Shown: piece by piece, positions 1 through 7,930 of the stretch
Numbering within the stretch: position 1 is the first letter of the stretch
Layout: each line of letters starts with the position of its first letter
Source of the DNA: an uncultured Paludibacter sp.
GTDB lineage: Bacteria; Bacteroidota; Bacteroidia; Bacteroidales; Paludibacteraceae
Assembly: GCA_937897985.1 (NCBI GenBank)
Contig: CALCBD010000034.1
Coordinates: 1-52,440, forward strand
Direction of reading: 5' to 3'
DNA: 52,440 nucleotides
Program-made: the position numbers and the translations under genes
Notes under the pieces: generated by a model
Told to the model about the DNA's origin: nothing
The model's input: the letters and a program-made list of their open reading frames with translations, nothing else
Databases searched by the model: none

Positions 1-11
1 ATATTAAAAAT

Positions 12-311
12 ATGTCAGGTTGTTATGTTCTTAAAAGTGAAAAATTAAGAAGATTTTATGTCGGAGCTACGAATGACGATGTTCAGCAACGACTTTCCAA
101 ACACAATCAGGGATTCTATGGGAAGAACAAATTTACTTCAACAACCGATGATTGGGAATTGGTATTATTTATCCCGACAGATGATTACGCTCACGCTATA
201 AGAACAGAGCAAAAAATCAAGTCAATGAAATCATCGAATTACATTCGGAACCTGAGTTTATATCCCGAAATGCTTCAGAAGTTGGTTAGCAGCACCCGAC
301 TCTCCCGATAG
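12..311 (+). CDS. GIY-YIG nuclease family protein, copy 1
   Basis: A 99-residue single-domain GIY-YIG protein. The motif is degenerate: CYVLKS near residue 4 and FYVGAT near residue 15 stand for GIY and YIG, followed by a QQRLSKHNQG helix and EQKIKSMKSSNYI near residue 66, which is typical of the short stand-alone (UPF0213/YhbQ-like) members. These are predicted DNA nucleases of unknown cellular role. The last residues (STRLSR) are read from a tRNA-like sequence, and the stop codon lies inside an 18-bp palindrome. This suggests the original 3' end was replaced when the unit was inserted or rearranged. It is identical to the copy at 442-741. Confidence 0.8.
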   Translation: MSGCYVLKSEKLRRFYVGATNDDVQQRLSKHNQGFYGKNKFTSTTDDWELVLFIPTDDYAHAIRTEQKIKSMKSSNYIRNLSLYPEMLQKLVSSTRLSR

Positions 312-320
312 CTATCGGGA
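303..320. repeat. 18-bp perfect palindrome (GATAGCTATC core), copy 1a
   Basis: TCCCGATAGCTATCGGGA is fully self-complementary. It lies where the anticodon loop of the tRNA-like segment would be and carries the stop codon of the GIY-YIG ORF. Palindromes with this core are, from memory, common intergenic repeats in Bacteroidota. The second unit has it at 733-750. Confidence 0.85.
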
Positions 321-338
321 CAGGGGGTCACTGGTTCA

Positions 339-356
339 CCCCGATAGCTATCGGGG
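339..356. repeat. 18-bp perfect palindrome (GATAGCTATC core), copy 1b
   Basis: CCCCGATAGCTATCGGGG has the same core as the palindrome at 303-320. It sits inside what looks like the T-arm of a tRNA (ACTGGTTC before it, CAGTTGGGCCCA after it). The second unit has it at 769-786. Confidence 0.85.
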
Positions 357-379
357 CAGTTGGGCCCACTCTTGAAATC

Positions 380-411
380 AAGACTTTACAGTGATGTGAA
401 GTCTTTTTTTT
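380..411 (+). terminator. Rho-independent terminator of repeat unit 1
   Basis: An 11-bp stem (AAGACTTTACA against TGTGAAGTCTT, with one G-U pair), a GTGA loop and a run of T residues make a textbook intrinsic terminator on the plus strand. It stands directly behind the tRNA-like segment, where a tRNA terminator would be. Confidence 0.85.
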
Positions 412-441
412 ATCTCAATTGAAACCATTAATATTAAAAAT

Positions 442-741
442 ATGTCAGGTTGTTATGTTCTTAAAAGTGAAAAATTAAGAAGATTTTATGTCGGAGCTAC
501 GAATGACGATGTTCAGCAACGACTTTCCAAACACAATCAGGGATTCTATGGGAAGAACAAATTTACTTCAACAACCGATGATTGGGAATTGGTATTATTT
601 ATCCCGACAGATGATTACGCTCACGCTATAAGAACAGAGCAAAAAATCAAGTCAATGAAATCATCGAATTACATTCGGAACCTGAGTTTATATCCCGAAA
701 TGCTTCAGAAGTTGGTTAGCAGCACCCGACTCTCCCGATAG
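442..741 (+). CDS. GIY-YIG nuclease family protein, copy 2
   Basis: An exact duplicate, in DNA and protein, of the GIY-YIG ORF at 12-311, with the same degenerate CYVLKS...FYVGAT core and the same tail read from tRNA-like sequence. The third copy (861-915) breaks off after about 15 codons, so only two complete genes are present. Function beyond predicted nuclease activity is unknown. Confidence 0.8.
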   Translation: MSGCYVLKSEKLRRFYVGATNDDVQQRLSKHNQGFYGKNKFTSTTDDWELVLFIPTDDYAHAIRTEQKIKSMKSSNYIRNLSLYPEMLQKLVSSTRLSR

Positions 742-809
742 CTATCGGGACAGGGGGTCACTGGTTCACCCCGATAGCTATCGGGGCAGTTGGGCCCACT
801 CTTGAAATC

Positions 810-841
810 AAGACTTTACAGTGATGTGAAGTCTTTTTTTT
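810..841 (+). terminator. Rho-independent terminator of repeat unit 2
   Basis: Exact copy of the hairpin and T-tract at 380-411, shifted by 430 bp. Confidence 0.85.
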
Positions 842-871
842 ATCTCAATTGAAACCATTAATATTAAAAAT

Positions 872-915
872 ATGTCAGGTTGTTATGTTCTTAAAAGTGA
901 AAAATTAAGAAGATT
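872..915 (+). pseudogene. Truncated third copy of GIY-YIG gene
   Basis: The start codon and first 14 to 15 codons of the GIY-YIG gene are repeated here. Identity to the unit ends at 915, and the sequence runs straight into the 3' flank of ilvC. This is the right-hand boundary of the tandem array. Confidence 0.75.
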
Positions 916-925
916 CCAACAAAAC

Positions 926-961
926 AAAGGCAGTGACCGAAATTATTCAGACACTGCCTTT
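926..961 (-). terminator. Terminator of the ilv operon
   Basis: A 10-bp perfect stem (AAAGGCAGTG against CACTGCCTTT) lies 20 bp past the ilvC stop codon. Read on the minus strand it is followed by a T-rich stretch (TTTGTTTTG). It is placed to end the ilv transcript. Confidence 0.75.
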
Positions 962-981
962 TAAGTTACAATTTTCGTATA

Positions 982-2457
982 TTATACCACTTTCTTCATG
1001 GCTGTCATCGCAGCACGAAGTTCAGCACCTACAATTTCGATAGAATGATTTCTTATTCCGGCATTTACTTTAACTAATTCGAAGTTATCTACATGACCAT
1101 CTTTACCATCATTAAAGTTTTTACCGATAATTGAGGCATCCACTTTTTTCATGAAGTCAGCTAAAAGCGGCTTACAGGCGTGGTCGAACAAGTAACATCC
1201 ATATTCGGCAGTATCAGAAATCACACGGTTCATTTCGTACAGTTTTTTGCGGGCAATGGTATTGGCAATGAGCGGAGTTTCGTGTAATGACTCATAATAA
1301 GCCGATTCAGGTTTAATTCCTGCACTTACCATGGTTTCGTAAGCCAGTTCTACGCCCGATTTGATAAACGCCACCATCAGGGTTGCATTGTCGAAATATT
1401 CCTGTTCGCTGATTTCAATATCGCCGGCAGGAGTTTTCTCGAAGGCTGTTTCGGCAGTTTCGGCACGCCATGTCAGCAAATCTTTGTCACCTGCTGCCCA
1501 GTCTTCCATCATGATTCTTGAAAAATCACCTGAGAGAATATCGTCCATGTGTTTTTTGAATAAAGGAGTCATTATTTCCTTCAGTTCGGCAGCCAGATGA
1601 AAGGCTTCAATTTTGGCAGGATTCGACAAACGATCCATCATATTGGTGATTCCGCCGATTTTCAATGCTTCGGTAATCACTTCCCAGCCATACTGTACAA
1701 GTTTAGATGCGTAACCCGGATCAATTCCCTTTTCAATCATTTTGTTGAACGAAAGAATAGAGCCGGTTTGAAGCAAACCACAAAGAATAGTTTGTTCACC
1801 CATCAAATCGGATTTAACTTCGGCAACAAATGATGACAACAATACTCCGGCTTTGTGACCTCCGGTACCTACACAATAAGCTTTTGCGATTTCGAGTCCA
1901 TCACCGTTAGGATCATTGTCGCGATGTACTGCGATAAGAGTAGGGACACCGAAACCACGCAGGTACTCAGCGCGTACTTCAGAAGCAGGCGATTTTGGTG
2001 CAATCATCACAACTGTAATGTCTTTTCTGATCTGAGTGCCTTCTTCAACAATATTGAATCCGTGTGAATATGACAAACAGGCACCCTGTTTCATCAAAGG
2101 AACGATTTTTTGAATAACTCCGGTGTGTTGTTTATCGGGAGCTAAATTCGAAACCAAATCGGCAGTAGGAATTAACTGTTCGAATGTTCCGGTTTCAAAA
2201 CCGTTTTCGGTGGCTTTTTTCCACGATTCGCGTTTCTGATCAATGGCTTCCTGACGCAATGCATAAGCCACATGAAGACCACTGTCGCGCAGATTCTGAC
2301 CCTGAGCCAGTCCCTGAGCACCGCATCCGATAATTACAATTTTCTTTCCTGTTAATTTTTTTACACCATCAGCGAATTCGCTGTTTTCCATAAAATCACA
2401 TTTTCCCAGTTCCTGTACCTTCAGGCGATGTGGAAGTGAATTGAAATAATTTGCCAT
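982..2457 (-). CDS. ilvC: Ketol-acid reductoisomerase (class II)
   Basis: Converts acetolactate or acetohydroxybutyrate to the dihydroxyacid with NADPH and Mg2+, the second common step of valine and isoleucine synthesis. At 491 residues it is the long class II form: the N-terminus (MANYFNSLPHRL, then LGKCDFM) closely follows the E. coli enzyme, and the Rossmann motif GCGAQGLAQG is near residue 45. Two knotted C-terminal domains fit the length. It is the last gene of the ilv operon. A small hairpin (CCATCATT against AATGATGG, 2470-2494) lies just before its start codon and could affect messenger processing or translation. Confidence 0.96.
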   Translation of the reverse strand: MANYFNSLPHRLKVQELGKCDFMENSEFADGVKKLTGKKIVIIGCGAQGLAQGQNLRDSGLHVAYALRQEAIDQKRESWKKATENGFETGTFEQLIPTADLVSNLAPDKQHTGVIQKIVPLMKQGACLSYSHGFNIVEEGTQIRKDITVVMIAPKSPASEVRAEYLRGFGVPTLIAVHRDNDPNGDGLEIAKAYCVGTGGHKAGVLLSSFVAEVKSDLMGEQTILCGLLQTGSILSFNKMIEKGIDPGYASKLVQYGWEVITEALKIGGITNMMDRLSNPAKIEAFHLAAELKEIMTPLFKKHMDDILSGDFSRIMMEDWAAGDKDLLTWRAETAETAFEKTPAGDIEISEQEYFDNATLMVAFIKSGVELAYETMVSAGIKPESAYYESLHETPLIANTIARKKLYEMNRVISDTAEYGCYLFDHACKPLLADFMKKVDASIIGKNFNDGKDGHVDNFELVKVNAGIRNHSIEIVGAELRAAMTAMKKVV

Positions 2458-2469
2458 TTTTTTTATTTG

Positions 2470-2494
2470 CCATCATTTTATGTTTGAATGATGG
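2470..2494 (-). other. Hairpin upstream of ilvC
   Basis: An 8-bp perfect stem with a 9-nt loop in the 83-bp spacer between the thioesterase gene and ilvC, ending 13 nt before the ilvC start codon. There is no T-run on the minus side, so it is not a clear terminator. Confidence 0.4.
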
Positions 2495-2540
2495 ATTCTT
2501 TTTAATTGTTAATAATTTATTCTTTCTGTTTTAATATTTT

Positions 2541-3320
2541 TCAACTACAAGTGTTTAAAACTAATTTTGCCCGACATGAAACCTTCCCGGAATTTCTGAT
2601 TTCAAAATCAATCACGTTTTCATTCGTTTGTTTTGCAAAGATACCGACTTGTTCATCATAAACTATTTCGTTCATATAATTTATATCGAAACGTTTAATA
2701 GAATTTTTTTTGTAAATTTCTACTGACAAACAATCGGAAATCCATTGTACATAACGCATACTGCTCACATGTACATTGATATCAATATCGCTGTATTTCA
2801 CTCTGTGTTCATATTTGAATTCACCATCAAATGCATTAATTTTCAATGGTTTAATCATATCCAAACCGATACCGGATTCGAATTCCCTGATTCCCTCCAG
2901 ATTGAACAAATCCTGAGCTTTACGCGAATTCAAATCTATCATTGCCCAGTTCGAAATAGCCTGGCCTATCAATTTGTCAGTTGAATCGAAAATCTTAAAA
3001 TTACGGGTGGTAGAAGCTCTTCCGATACTTTCAATCCAGGTTTGTACCCTGATAGTTTCGTATTGTTGCGGAAATTTTTCCATTTCCACAGCCAAACGTA
3101 GTAACACCCATGAACAATTCAATTCATTCAGATTTCTGATTCCGAAACCATTTCCGTCAGCATTATAACCGGCAGTAGTCAGTAAAATATTGACTAAAGA
3201 AGCCAGAGTTACATTCGACTGAAAATCAACATCCTGAGGCTGAATCTGAAATGTATAAACGCCGCTTTTGCTGAGCATAGTCAGCGATTCAACTTCAGCC
3301 GTTATAGAACTTTGTTGCAT
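2541..3320 (-). CDS. Acyl-ACP thioesterase (FatA/FatB-like)
   Basis: About 260 residues with the layout of bacterial acyl-ACP thioesterases: two hot-dog halves, the first starting at GVYTFQIQPQDVDF with the helix around NILLTTAGYNADGNGFG, and the second around YEHRVKYSDIDINVHVSSMRYVQW, where D-x-N-x-H matches the conserved Asp-Asn-His of plant FatA/FatB. It would release free fatty acids from acyl-ACP in the cytoplasm. It lies between ilvN and ilvC, so it is co-transcribed with branched-chain amino acid synthesis. I chose the ATG at 3320; a GTG at 3347, directly abutting the ilvN stop, would add nine residues. Confidence 0.85.
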   Translation of the reverse strand: MQQSSITAEVESLTMLSKSGVYTFQIQPQDVDFQSNVTLASLVNILLTTAGYNADGNGFGIRNLNELNCSWVLLRLAVEMEKFPQQYETIRVQTWIESIGRASTTRNFKIFDSTDKLIGQAISNWAMIDLNSRKAQDLFNLEGIREFESGIGLDMIKPLKINAFDGEFKYEHRVKYSDIDINVHVSSMRYVQWISDCLSVEIYKKNSIKRFDINYMNEIVYDEQVGIFAKQTNENVIDFEIRNSGKVSCRAKLVLNTCS

Positions 3321-3347
3321 TGAAACATCCTTAAAAGACTGATTCAC

Positions 3348-3887
3348 TTATTTTTCGTATTTTTTTATTGCTTCGAGCATGTCGCTCAAACGTTCCACTT
3401 TCGATTTTGTGATTGCCACCCTACCCGATCGGATAAACTGCAGCACACCAACCGATTCGCTCAATTCAACAAAAAATCTTTGGGTTTCGGCATAATGACC
3501 GGCTTTTTGAAATACCACGAAATCTTCGTTCATTTCGAGTATCCGGGTATTATGATCACGAATCCAGTTCTCAATAGAACCCAGCTTCAAAAGCTTTTCG
3601 GTTGCAACTTTGTAAAGTGCAATTTCCTGATGAACAAGATCTTCGTCGGTATTATAATATGATTTCAGAATATCAATTCTTTTATCTATTTGTTTCACCA
3701 CTTTTTCGACCACATCCTGTGTGGTAAAAAGGGTGATGGTGAACTTATGAATTCCTTCGAGTGCAGAGGGTGAAACGGATAATGTTTCGATATTCAGAGC
3801 TCTGCGGGTAAAAATAATAGTGATTTGACCTAACAAACCTACTGTATTTTCTGAAAAAACGGTTATTGTATATAATTTTTTTTCCAT
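3348..3887 (-). CDS. ilvN: Acetolactate synthase small (regulatory) subunit
   Basis: Regulatory subunit of acetohydroxyacid synthase, which confers valine feedback and activates the large subunit. The N-terminal ACT domain is plain (LYTITVFSENTVGLLGQITIIFTRRALNIETLSVS, residues about 4-40), followed by the C-terminal half of ALS small subunits. I start at the ATG at 3887 (179 residues); a GTG at 3908 would add seven residues with no family support. The stop codon directly precedes a possible GTG start of the thioesterase gene, so translational coupling is possible. Confidence 0.92.
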   Translation of the reverse strand: MEKKLYTITVFSENTVGLLGQITIIFTRRALNIETLSVSPSALEGIHKFTITLFTTQDVVEKVVKQIDKRIDILKSYYNTDEDLVHQEIALYKVATEKLLKLGSIENWIRDHNTRILEMNEDFVVFQKAGHYAETQRFFVELSESVGVLQFIRSGRVAITKSKVERLSDMLEAIKKYEK

Positions 3888-4005
3888 AAACCAATGTCCC
3901 TGATTCACTTTTTTGGTGAACTTCCCGCTGAATAAGGGTATCGGGAAAATTTTAAAAAAGTTTTTATTTGTTTTTAGTCACAATTTTCATGTCGGAATAT
4001 AAAAC

Positions 4006-5694
4006 CTATTCGCCAAGCAAAATATGATCAACGGCAGCACCTGTTGGTATCATCGGATAAACCATTCCTTTCATTTCCACATCCACCACAAGCAGATAAG
4101 GCTTGTCATCCTTCAACATATCGGCTATGGCTTCATCCAGTCCGGAACGTTCCTTCACCGCTTTTCCGTTGATATTATATGCTTTTGCAATGGCTACAAA
4201 GTCAGGGTTTTTCATTTTGGTAAATGAATATCTTTCTTCGAAGAACATTTCCTGCCACTGACGTACCATTCCGAGAAAATGATTGTTCAGAATAATCATT
4301 TTCACACCGATTTGCTCCTGCATGATGGTTCCGAGTTCCTGTATTGTCATTTGAAAACCACCATCACCCGCAAACATACAAACCGTACGTTCCGGAGCAC
4401 CAACCTTTGCTCCCATTGCCGCCGGAATTCCAAATCCCATTGTACCCAATCCACCTGAAGTTACCAGACTACGGGTTTGTGAATACTTAAAATAGCGTGC
4501 TGCCATCATTTGATTCTGTCCCACATCAGTCACAACAACTGCATTGTGATGTGTGGCTTCGGAGATTTTATTGATTACTTCACCCATGGTCAATTCACCA
4601 GAAGCAGGAAATACCTCGCGGGCAATAATCTTTTCATATTCCAAATCGTCGTGCTCTTTGAAAGAATTAATCCAACCGGTATGTTTAGCAGGATTTATTA
4701 AGGCTGTCAGAGCAGGTAAAGTTTCCTTTATTGTACCTAAAACCGGAGCGTCAACCTTTACATTTTTATTGATTTCGGCGGGGTCAATATCCAAATGAAT
4801 TATTTTTGCCTGTTTGGCATAATGATTCAAATCGCCGGTTACACGATCGTCGAAGCGCATTCCTATGGCAATTAAAACATCACACTCATTTGTTTTGATA
4901 TTGGGTGCCACATTACCGTGCATACCCAGAAAGCCCTTGTTCAGTTCAAAATCCGAATCCATGGCCGAAGCTCCGAGTAAAGTCCATGCAGCAGGAATAT
5001 CAGCTTTTTGCAAAAATTCTTTTAGTTCATTTTCCGAATTTGATAATACAACTCCCTGCCCTACCAAAGCATAAGGTTTTTGAGCTGCATTAATCAGTTC
5101 GGCAGCTAATTGCACCTGGCTTTTATCAACTTCGGGAATCGGGATATAGCTTCTTATAAATGTACATGGCTTATATTCAAATTCAATTTCCTGAAATTGT
5201 GCGTTTTTAGTTATATCCAGCACCACCGGACCCGGACGGCCACTGCGCGCAATATAAAATGCACGTGCCACTGCCCATGCAATGTCTTCGGCTTTTCGGA
5301 TTTGATAAGCCCATTTTGTAATTGGTGTGGAAATACCCACAACATCAATTTCCTGAAAAGCATCAGTCCCCAGAAGCGGTGCACCTACCTGTCCGGTAAT
5401 AACAACCATGGGTGTGCTATCGAGCATTGCATCGGCAATTCCCGTAATTGCATTCGTTGCAGCTGGTCCCGATGTCACGAGACATACACCTACTTTACCC
5501 GAAACACGTGCATATCCCTGCGCTGCATGGGTAGCACCCTGTTCGTGACGTGTAAGTATGTGGTTTACTTTTTTATCATAATCGTAAAGAGCATCGAAAG
5601 TAGGCATGATAGCTCCACCCGGATACCCGAAAATCGTGTCTACACCTTCATATATCATCGATTCTATTAATGCTTTGGCTCCTGTTATTTTCAT
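4006..5694 (-). CDS. ilvB: Acetolactate synthase large (catalytic) subunit
   Basis: ThDP- and FAD-dependent condensation of two pyruvates, or pyruvate with 2-ketobutyrate. The 562 residues have the usual three domains. The N-terminal GYPGGAIMPTFDAL motif is followed by the catalytic Glu51 in RHEQGATHAAQGYA, and the C-terminal ThDP motif begins GDGGFQMTIQELGT and ends with NN. The length is normal. It sits between ilvD and ilvN in the usual Bacteroidota order. Confidence 0.96.
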   Translation of the reverse strand: MKITGAKALIESMIYEGVDTIFGYPGGAIMPTFDALYDYDKKVNHILTRHEQGATHAAQGYARVSGKVGVCLVTSGPAATNAITGIADAMLDSTPMVVITGQVGAPLLGTDAFQEIDVVGISTPITKWAYQIRKAEDIAWAVARAFYIARSGRPGPVVLDITKNAQFQEIEFEYKPCTFIRSYIPIPEVDKSQVQLAAELINAAQKPYALVGQGVVLSNSENELKEFLQKADIPAAWTLLGASAMDSDFELNKGFLGMHGNVAPNIKTNECDVLIAIGMRFDDRVTGDLNHYAKQAKIIHLDIDPAEINKNVKVDAPVLGTIKETLPALTALINPAKHTGWINSFKEHDDLEYEKIIAREVFPASGELTMGEVINKISEATHHNAVVVTDVGQNQMMAARYFKYSQTRSLVTSGGLGTMGFGIPAAMGAKVGAPERTVCMFAGDGGFQMTIQELGTIMQEQIGVKMIILNNHFLGMVRQWQEMFFEERYSFTKMKNPDFVAIAKAYNINGKAVKERSGLDEAIADMLKDDKPYLLVVDVEMKGMVYPMIPTGAAVDHILLGE

Positions 5695-5714
5695 ATAATT
5701 ATAAACAGCATTAC

Positions 5715-5805
5715 ATCCCCAACGGGGAACTTAAAGATAGCTGATAGTTTTTATTTATTATTAAAATTCATTTTTATTTCATTCATAAAGTCCCCGTCGG
5801 GGGAT
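5715..5805. repeat. Degenerate CCCC/GGGG inverted-repeat element between ilvD and ilvB
   Basis: The left arm ATCCCCAACGGGGAACTT (5715-5732) is nearly the reverse complement of the right arm AAGTCCCCGTCGGGGGAT (5788-5805). Each arm can also fold on itself. It resembles the better-preserved elements at 41402-41529 and 42645-42792 and fills most of the ilvD-ilvB spacer. Confidence 0.65.
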
Positions 5806-5817
5806 CCGGAGGGCAGT

Positions 5818-7644
5818 TTAATCAATCATTCTTACTGCACCCTTATCAGCAGAACTTACCATCGACGCATAAGCCCTGAGTGCTTTCGAGACGACCCTGT
5901 CTCTATCCACAGGCCGGAAAGCATCTTTGCCACGTGCCAGCTCTTTGTCTCTGCGTATTTTCAATTCTTCGTCGCTCAGTTTTACGTTGATCGAACGATT
6001 TGGAATATCTATCTCAATGATATCGCCATCCTGAATCAGTCCGATATTTCCACCGGAAGCTGCTTCGGGCGAAATATGTCCGATCGAAAGACCTGAAGTT
6101 CCACCGGAGAAACGGCCATCAGTAATCAATGCACATTCCTTACCTAAATGACGTGATTTGATGTAAGAAGTGGGGTAAAGCATTTCCTGCATTCCCGGTC
6201 CGCCTTTAGGACCTTCGTGAGTGATAACCACCACATCGCCTGCTTTGACGCTTCCGTTCAGAATACCCGTGCAGGCAGTGTCCTGTGAAGTAAATACTTT
6301 TGCAGGTCCGCTGAATTTCCAGATACTTTCGTCCACACCGGCAGTTTTTATAACACATCCATCCTGAGCGATGTTTCCTTTCAAAATTCCAAGACCTCCA
6401 TCTTTTGTATAAGCATTTGTGATATTGCGAATGCAACCCTGAATACGATCGGTATCAAGTTCTTTGTATTGAGTTGTTTGTGAACCCATTACAAGGTTAA
6501 ATTTTCTACCGGGAGCACTTTTATACAAGGACTCAATTTCAGAAGTAATATTTTCAGATGTAATGTCATATTTTCGGAGTGCTTCAGCAAGTGTAAATCC
6601 ATCCACCCTGTGTACTGAAGGATTTAGCAAACCGCCTTTGTTCAGTTCGGCAAGAATACCCAGAATACCTCCTGCCCGGTTGACGTCTTCTATATGATAT
6701 TTCTGCGAGTTGGGAGCAACTTTGCACAAACAAGGCGTTTTGCGCGAGAGTTGATCCATATCATCCATCGTCAGCTGAACTCCGGCTTCGTGAGCGATAG
6801 CCAGAATATGAAGGACGGTATTTGTGGAGCCGCCCATGGCAATATCAAGAGTCATCGCATTAAGGAATGCTTCGCGGGTGGCTATCGAACGGGGTAAAAT
6901 CGTGTCGTCGCCATCACGGTAATATTTGTATGAATTTTCGACAATAAGCCGGGCTGCATCCATAAAAAGTTTCATACGATTGGCATGAGTGGCTACTATT
7001 GTTCCGTTTCCGGGCAGTGCCAGTCCTATAGCTTCGTTGAGACAATTCATTGAATTGGCTGTAAACATTCCGGAACAGGAGCCACAGGTAGGACAAGCAG
7101 CATTTTCGATTTTCTTCACTTGTACATCCGAAACACTATCATCAGCTGCCTGTACCATTGCATCTATTAAATCCAGATGTTTGCCATCCAGTTCGCCGGC
7201 TTCCATCGGACCGCCGGAAACAAAAACTGTGGGAATATTCAACCGCATGGCAGCCATAAGCATACCCGGTGTAATTTTATCGCAGTTGCTGATACAAATC
7301 ATGGCATCAGCCTTATGTGCATTTACCATGTATTCAACACTATCAGCTATCAAATCACGCGAGGGAAGCGAGTACAACATTCCATCGTGACCCATGGCTA
7401 TTCCATCGTCGATAGCTATTGTATTGAATTCGGCTGCGAAACATCCGAGTTTCTCAATTTCGGCTTTCACCTTTTGACCTATTTCATGCAAATGAACATG
7501 ACCTGGAACAAACTGTGTAAACGAATTAACAATGGCAATCAGTGGTTTTCCCATTTGTTCGTTTGTCATTCCGTTCGCTTTCCAGAGTGCCCTTGCACCT
7601 GCCATTCTGCGTCCTTCTGTGCTTGTTTTACTTCTTAATTCCAT
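5818..7644 (-). CDS. ilvD: Dihydroxy-acid dehydratase
   Basis: Iron-sulfur dehydratase that turns dihydroxyisovalerate and dihydroxymethylvalerate into the 2-oxo acids of valine and isoleucine. The 608-residue length is normal. Conserved cluster cysteines appear in SNCDKITPGM and in CPTCGSCSGMFTANSMNCL (near residue 190), with GRFSGGTSGLSIGHISPEAA near the C-terminus. It is the first structural gene of the operon, 117 bp behind the attenuator hairpin. Confidence 0.97.
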   Translation of the reverse strand: MELRSKTSTEGRRMAGARALWKANGMTNEQMGKPLIAIVNSFTQFVPGHVHLHEIGQKVKAEIEKLGCFAAEFNTIAIDDGIAMGHDGMLYSLPSRDLIADSVEYMVNAHKADAMICISNCDKITPGMLMAAMRLNIPTVFVSGGPMEAGELDGKHLDLIDAMVQAADDSVSDVQVKKIENAACPTCGSCSGMFTANSMNCLNEAIGLALPGNGTIVATHANRMKLFMDAARLIVENSYKYYRDGDDTILPRSIATREAFLNAMTLDIAMGGSTNTVLHILAIAHEAGVQLTMDDMDQLSRKTPCLCKVAPNSQKYHIEDVNRAGGILGILAELNKGGLLNPSVHRVDGFTLAEALRKYDITSENITSEIESLYKSAPGRKFNLVMGSQTTQYKELDTDRIQGCIRNITNAYTKDGGLGILKGNIAQDGCVIKTAGVDESIWKFSGPAKVFTSQDTACTGILNGSVKAGDVVVITHEGPKGGPGMQEMLYPTSYIKSRHLGKECALITDGRFSGGTSGLSIGHISPEAASGGNIGLIQDGDIIEIDIPNRSINVKLSDEELKIRRDKELARGKDAFRPVDRDRVVSKALRAYASMVSSADKGAVRMID

Positions 7645-7760
7645 ATTTTAATCCTCCTGACCGGTTTACCCGCTTTTACAACTATTGCAGTTTGCTTTTT
7701 GTTTTTATTGTTTCAAAAGTTTTTACGATTATTTTCTGCCTTTAAAGGAAGTCAGTGAAT

Positions 7761-7797
7761 AAAAAAAACCTTTCTCAGTTATGGTGAGAAAGGTTTT
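7761..7797 (-). terminator. Attenuator terminator in the ilv leader
   Basis: A 13-bp perfect stem (AAAACCTTTCTCA against TGAGAAAGGTTTT on the plus strand, 7-nt loop) followed on the minus strand by eight T residues. It lies between the ilv promoter and ilvD, so as it stands it would stop transcription before the first structural gene. Its 5' arm (minus strand AACCTTTCTCAC) also pairs with GTGAGATTGGTT at 7831-7842 (10 of 12 positions), which offers an antiterminator. Confidence 0.88.
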
Positions 7798-7830
7798 ATG
7801 CTTTTAAAATACATAGAATTTATACCACGT

Positions 7831-7895
7831 AACCAATCTCACTTCTGATTTTTGACCAAAAGAAGCACGACACTGACGAGGACTGTATAAATTCT
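7831..7895 (-). promoter_or_regulatory. Antiterminator and alternative pairing segments of the ilv leader
   Basis: Minus-strand segment GTGAGATTGGTT (7842 to 7831) overlaps the stop codon of the leader peptide and is complementary to the 5' arm of the terminator. A second pair, AGAATTTATAC (7895 to 7885) with GTATAAATTCT (7825 to 7815), is a perfect 11-bp match that can form a long stem around the leader ORF. A ribosome finishing at the stop codon would cover the antiterminator strand; a ribosome held on the Val/Leu codons would leave it free. Confidence 0.75.
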
Positions 7896-7907
7896 AAAAT
7901 TATTCAT
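7839..7907 (-). CDS. ilv operon leader peptide, rich in Val and Leu
   Basis: A 22-codon ORF that starts MNNFRIY and continues TVLVSVVLLLV before KNQK and a TGA stop. Nine of the ten residues 9-18 are Val or Leu (five Val, four Leu), and there is one earlier Ile. It starts about 17 nt after the predicted transcription start, and its stop codon overlaps the antiterminator. Its position, composition and neighbouring hairpins are those of a regulatory leader peptide like ilvL. There is no Shine-Dalgarno sequence, as usual in Bacteroidota. Confidence 0.85.
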   Translation of the reverse strand: MNNFRIYTVLVSVVLLLVKNQK

Positions 7908-7930
7908 TGTAATAATCTTTAATTTGGCTG

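Larger units (their letters stand above)
1..915. repeat. 430-bp direct tandem repeat, 2.13 copies
   Basis: Units 1-430 and 431-860 read the same base for base. A third copy starts at 861 and stops matching after 915 (55 bp). Each full unit holds a GIY-YIG ORF, a tRNA-like segment with two palindromes and a terminator. The window begins exactly at the start of a unit, so the array may continue to the left. With no divergence at all between copies it is either very recent or an assembly effect at a contig edge. Confidence 0.9.

Noticed and set aside
5110..5670. 186-residue plus-strand ORF opposite ilvB
   Set aside because: Antisense shadow of a strongly conserved gene; the Cys/His-rich composition results from reading ilvB backwards.
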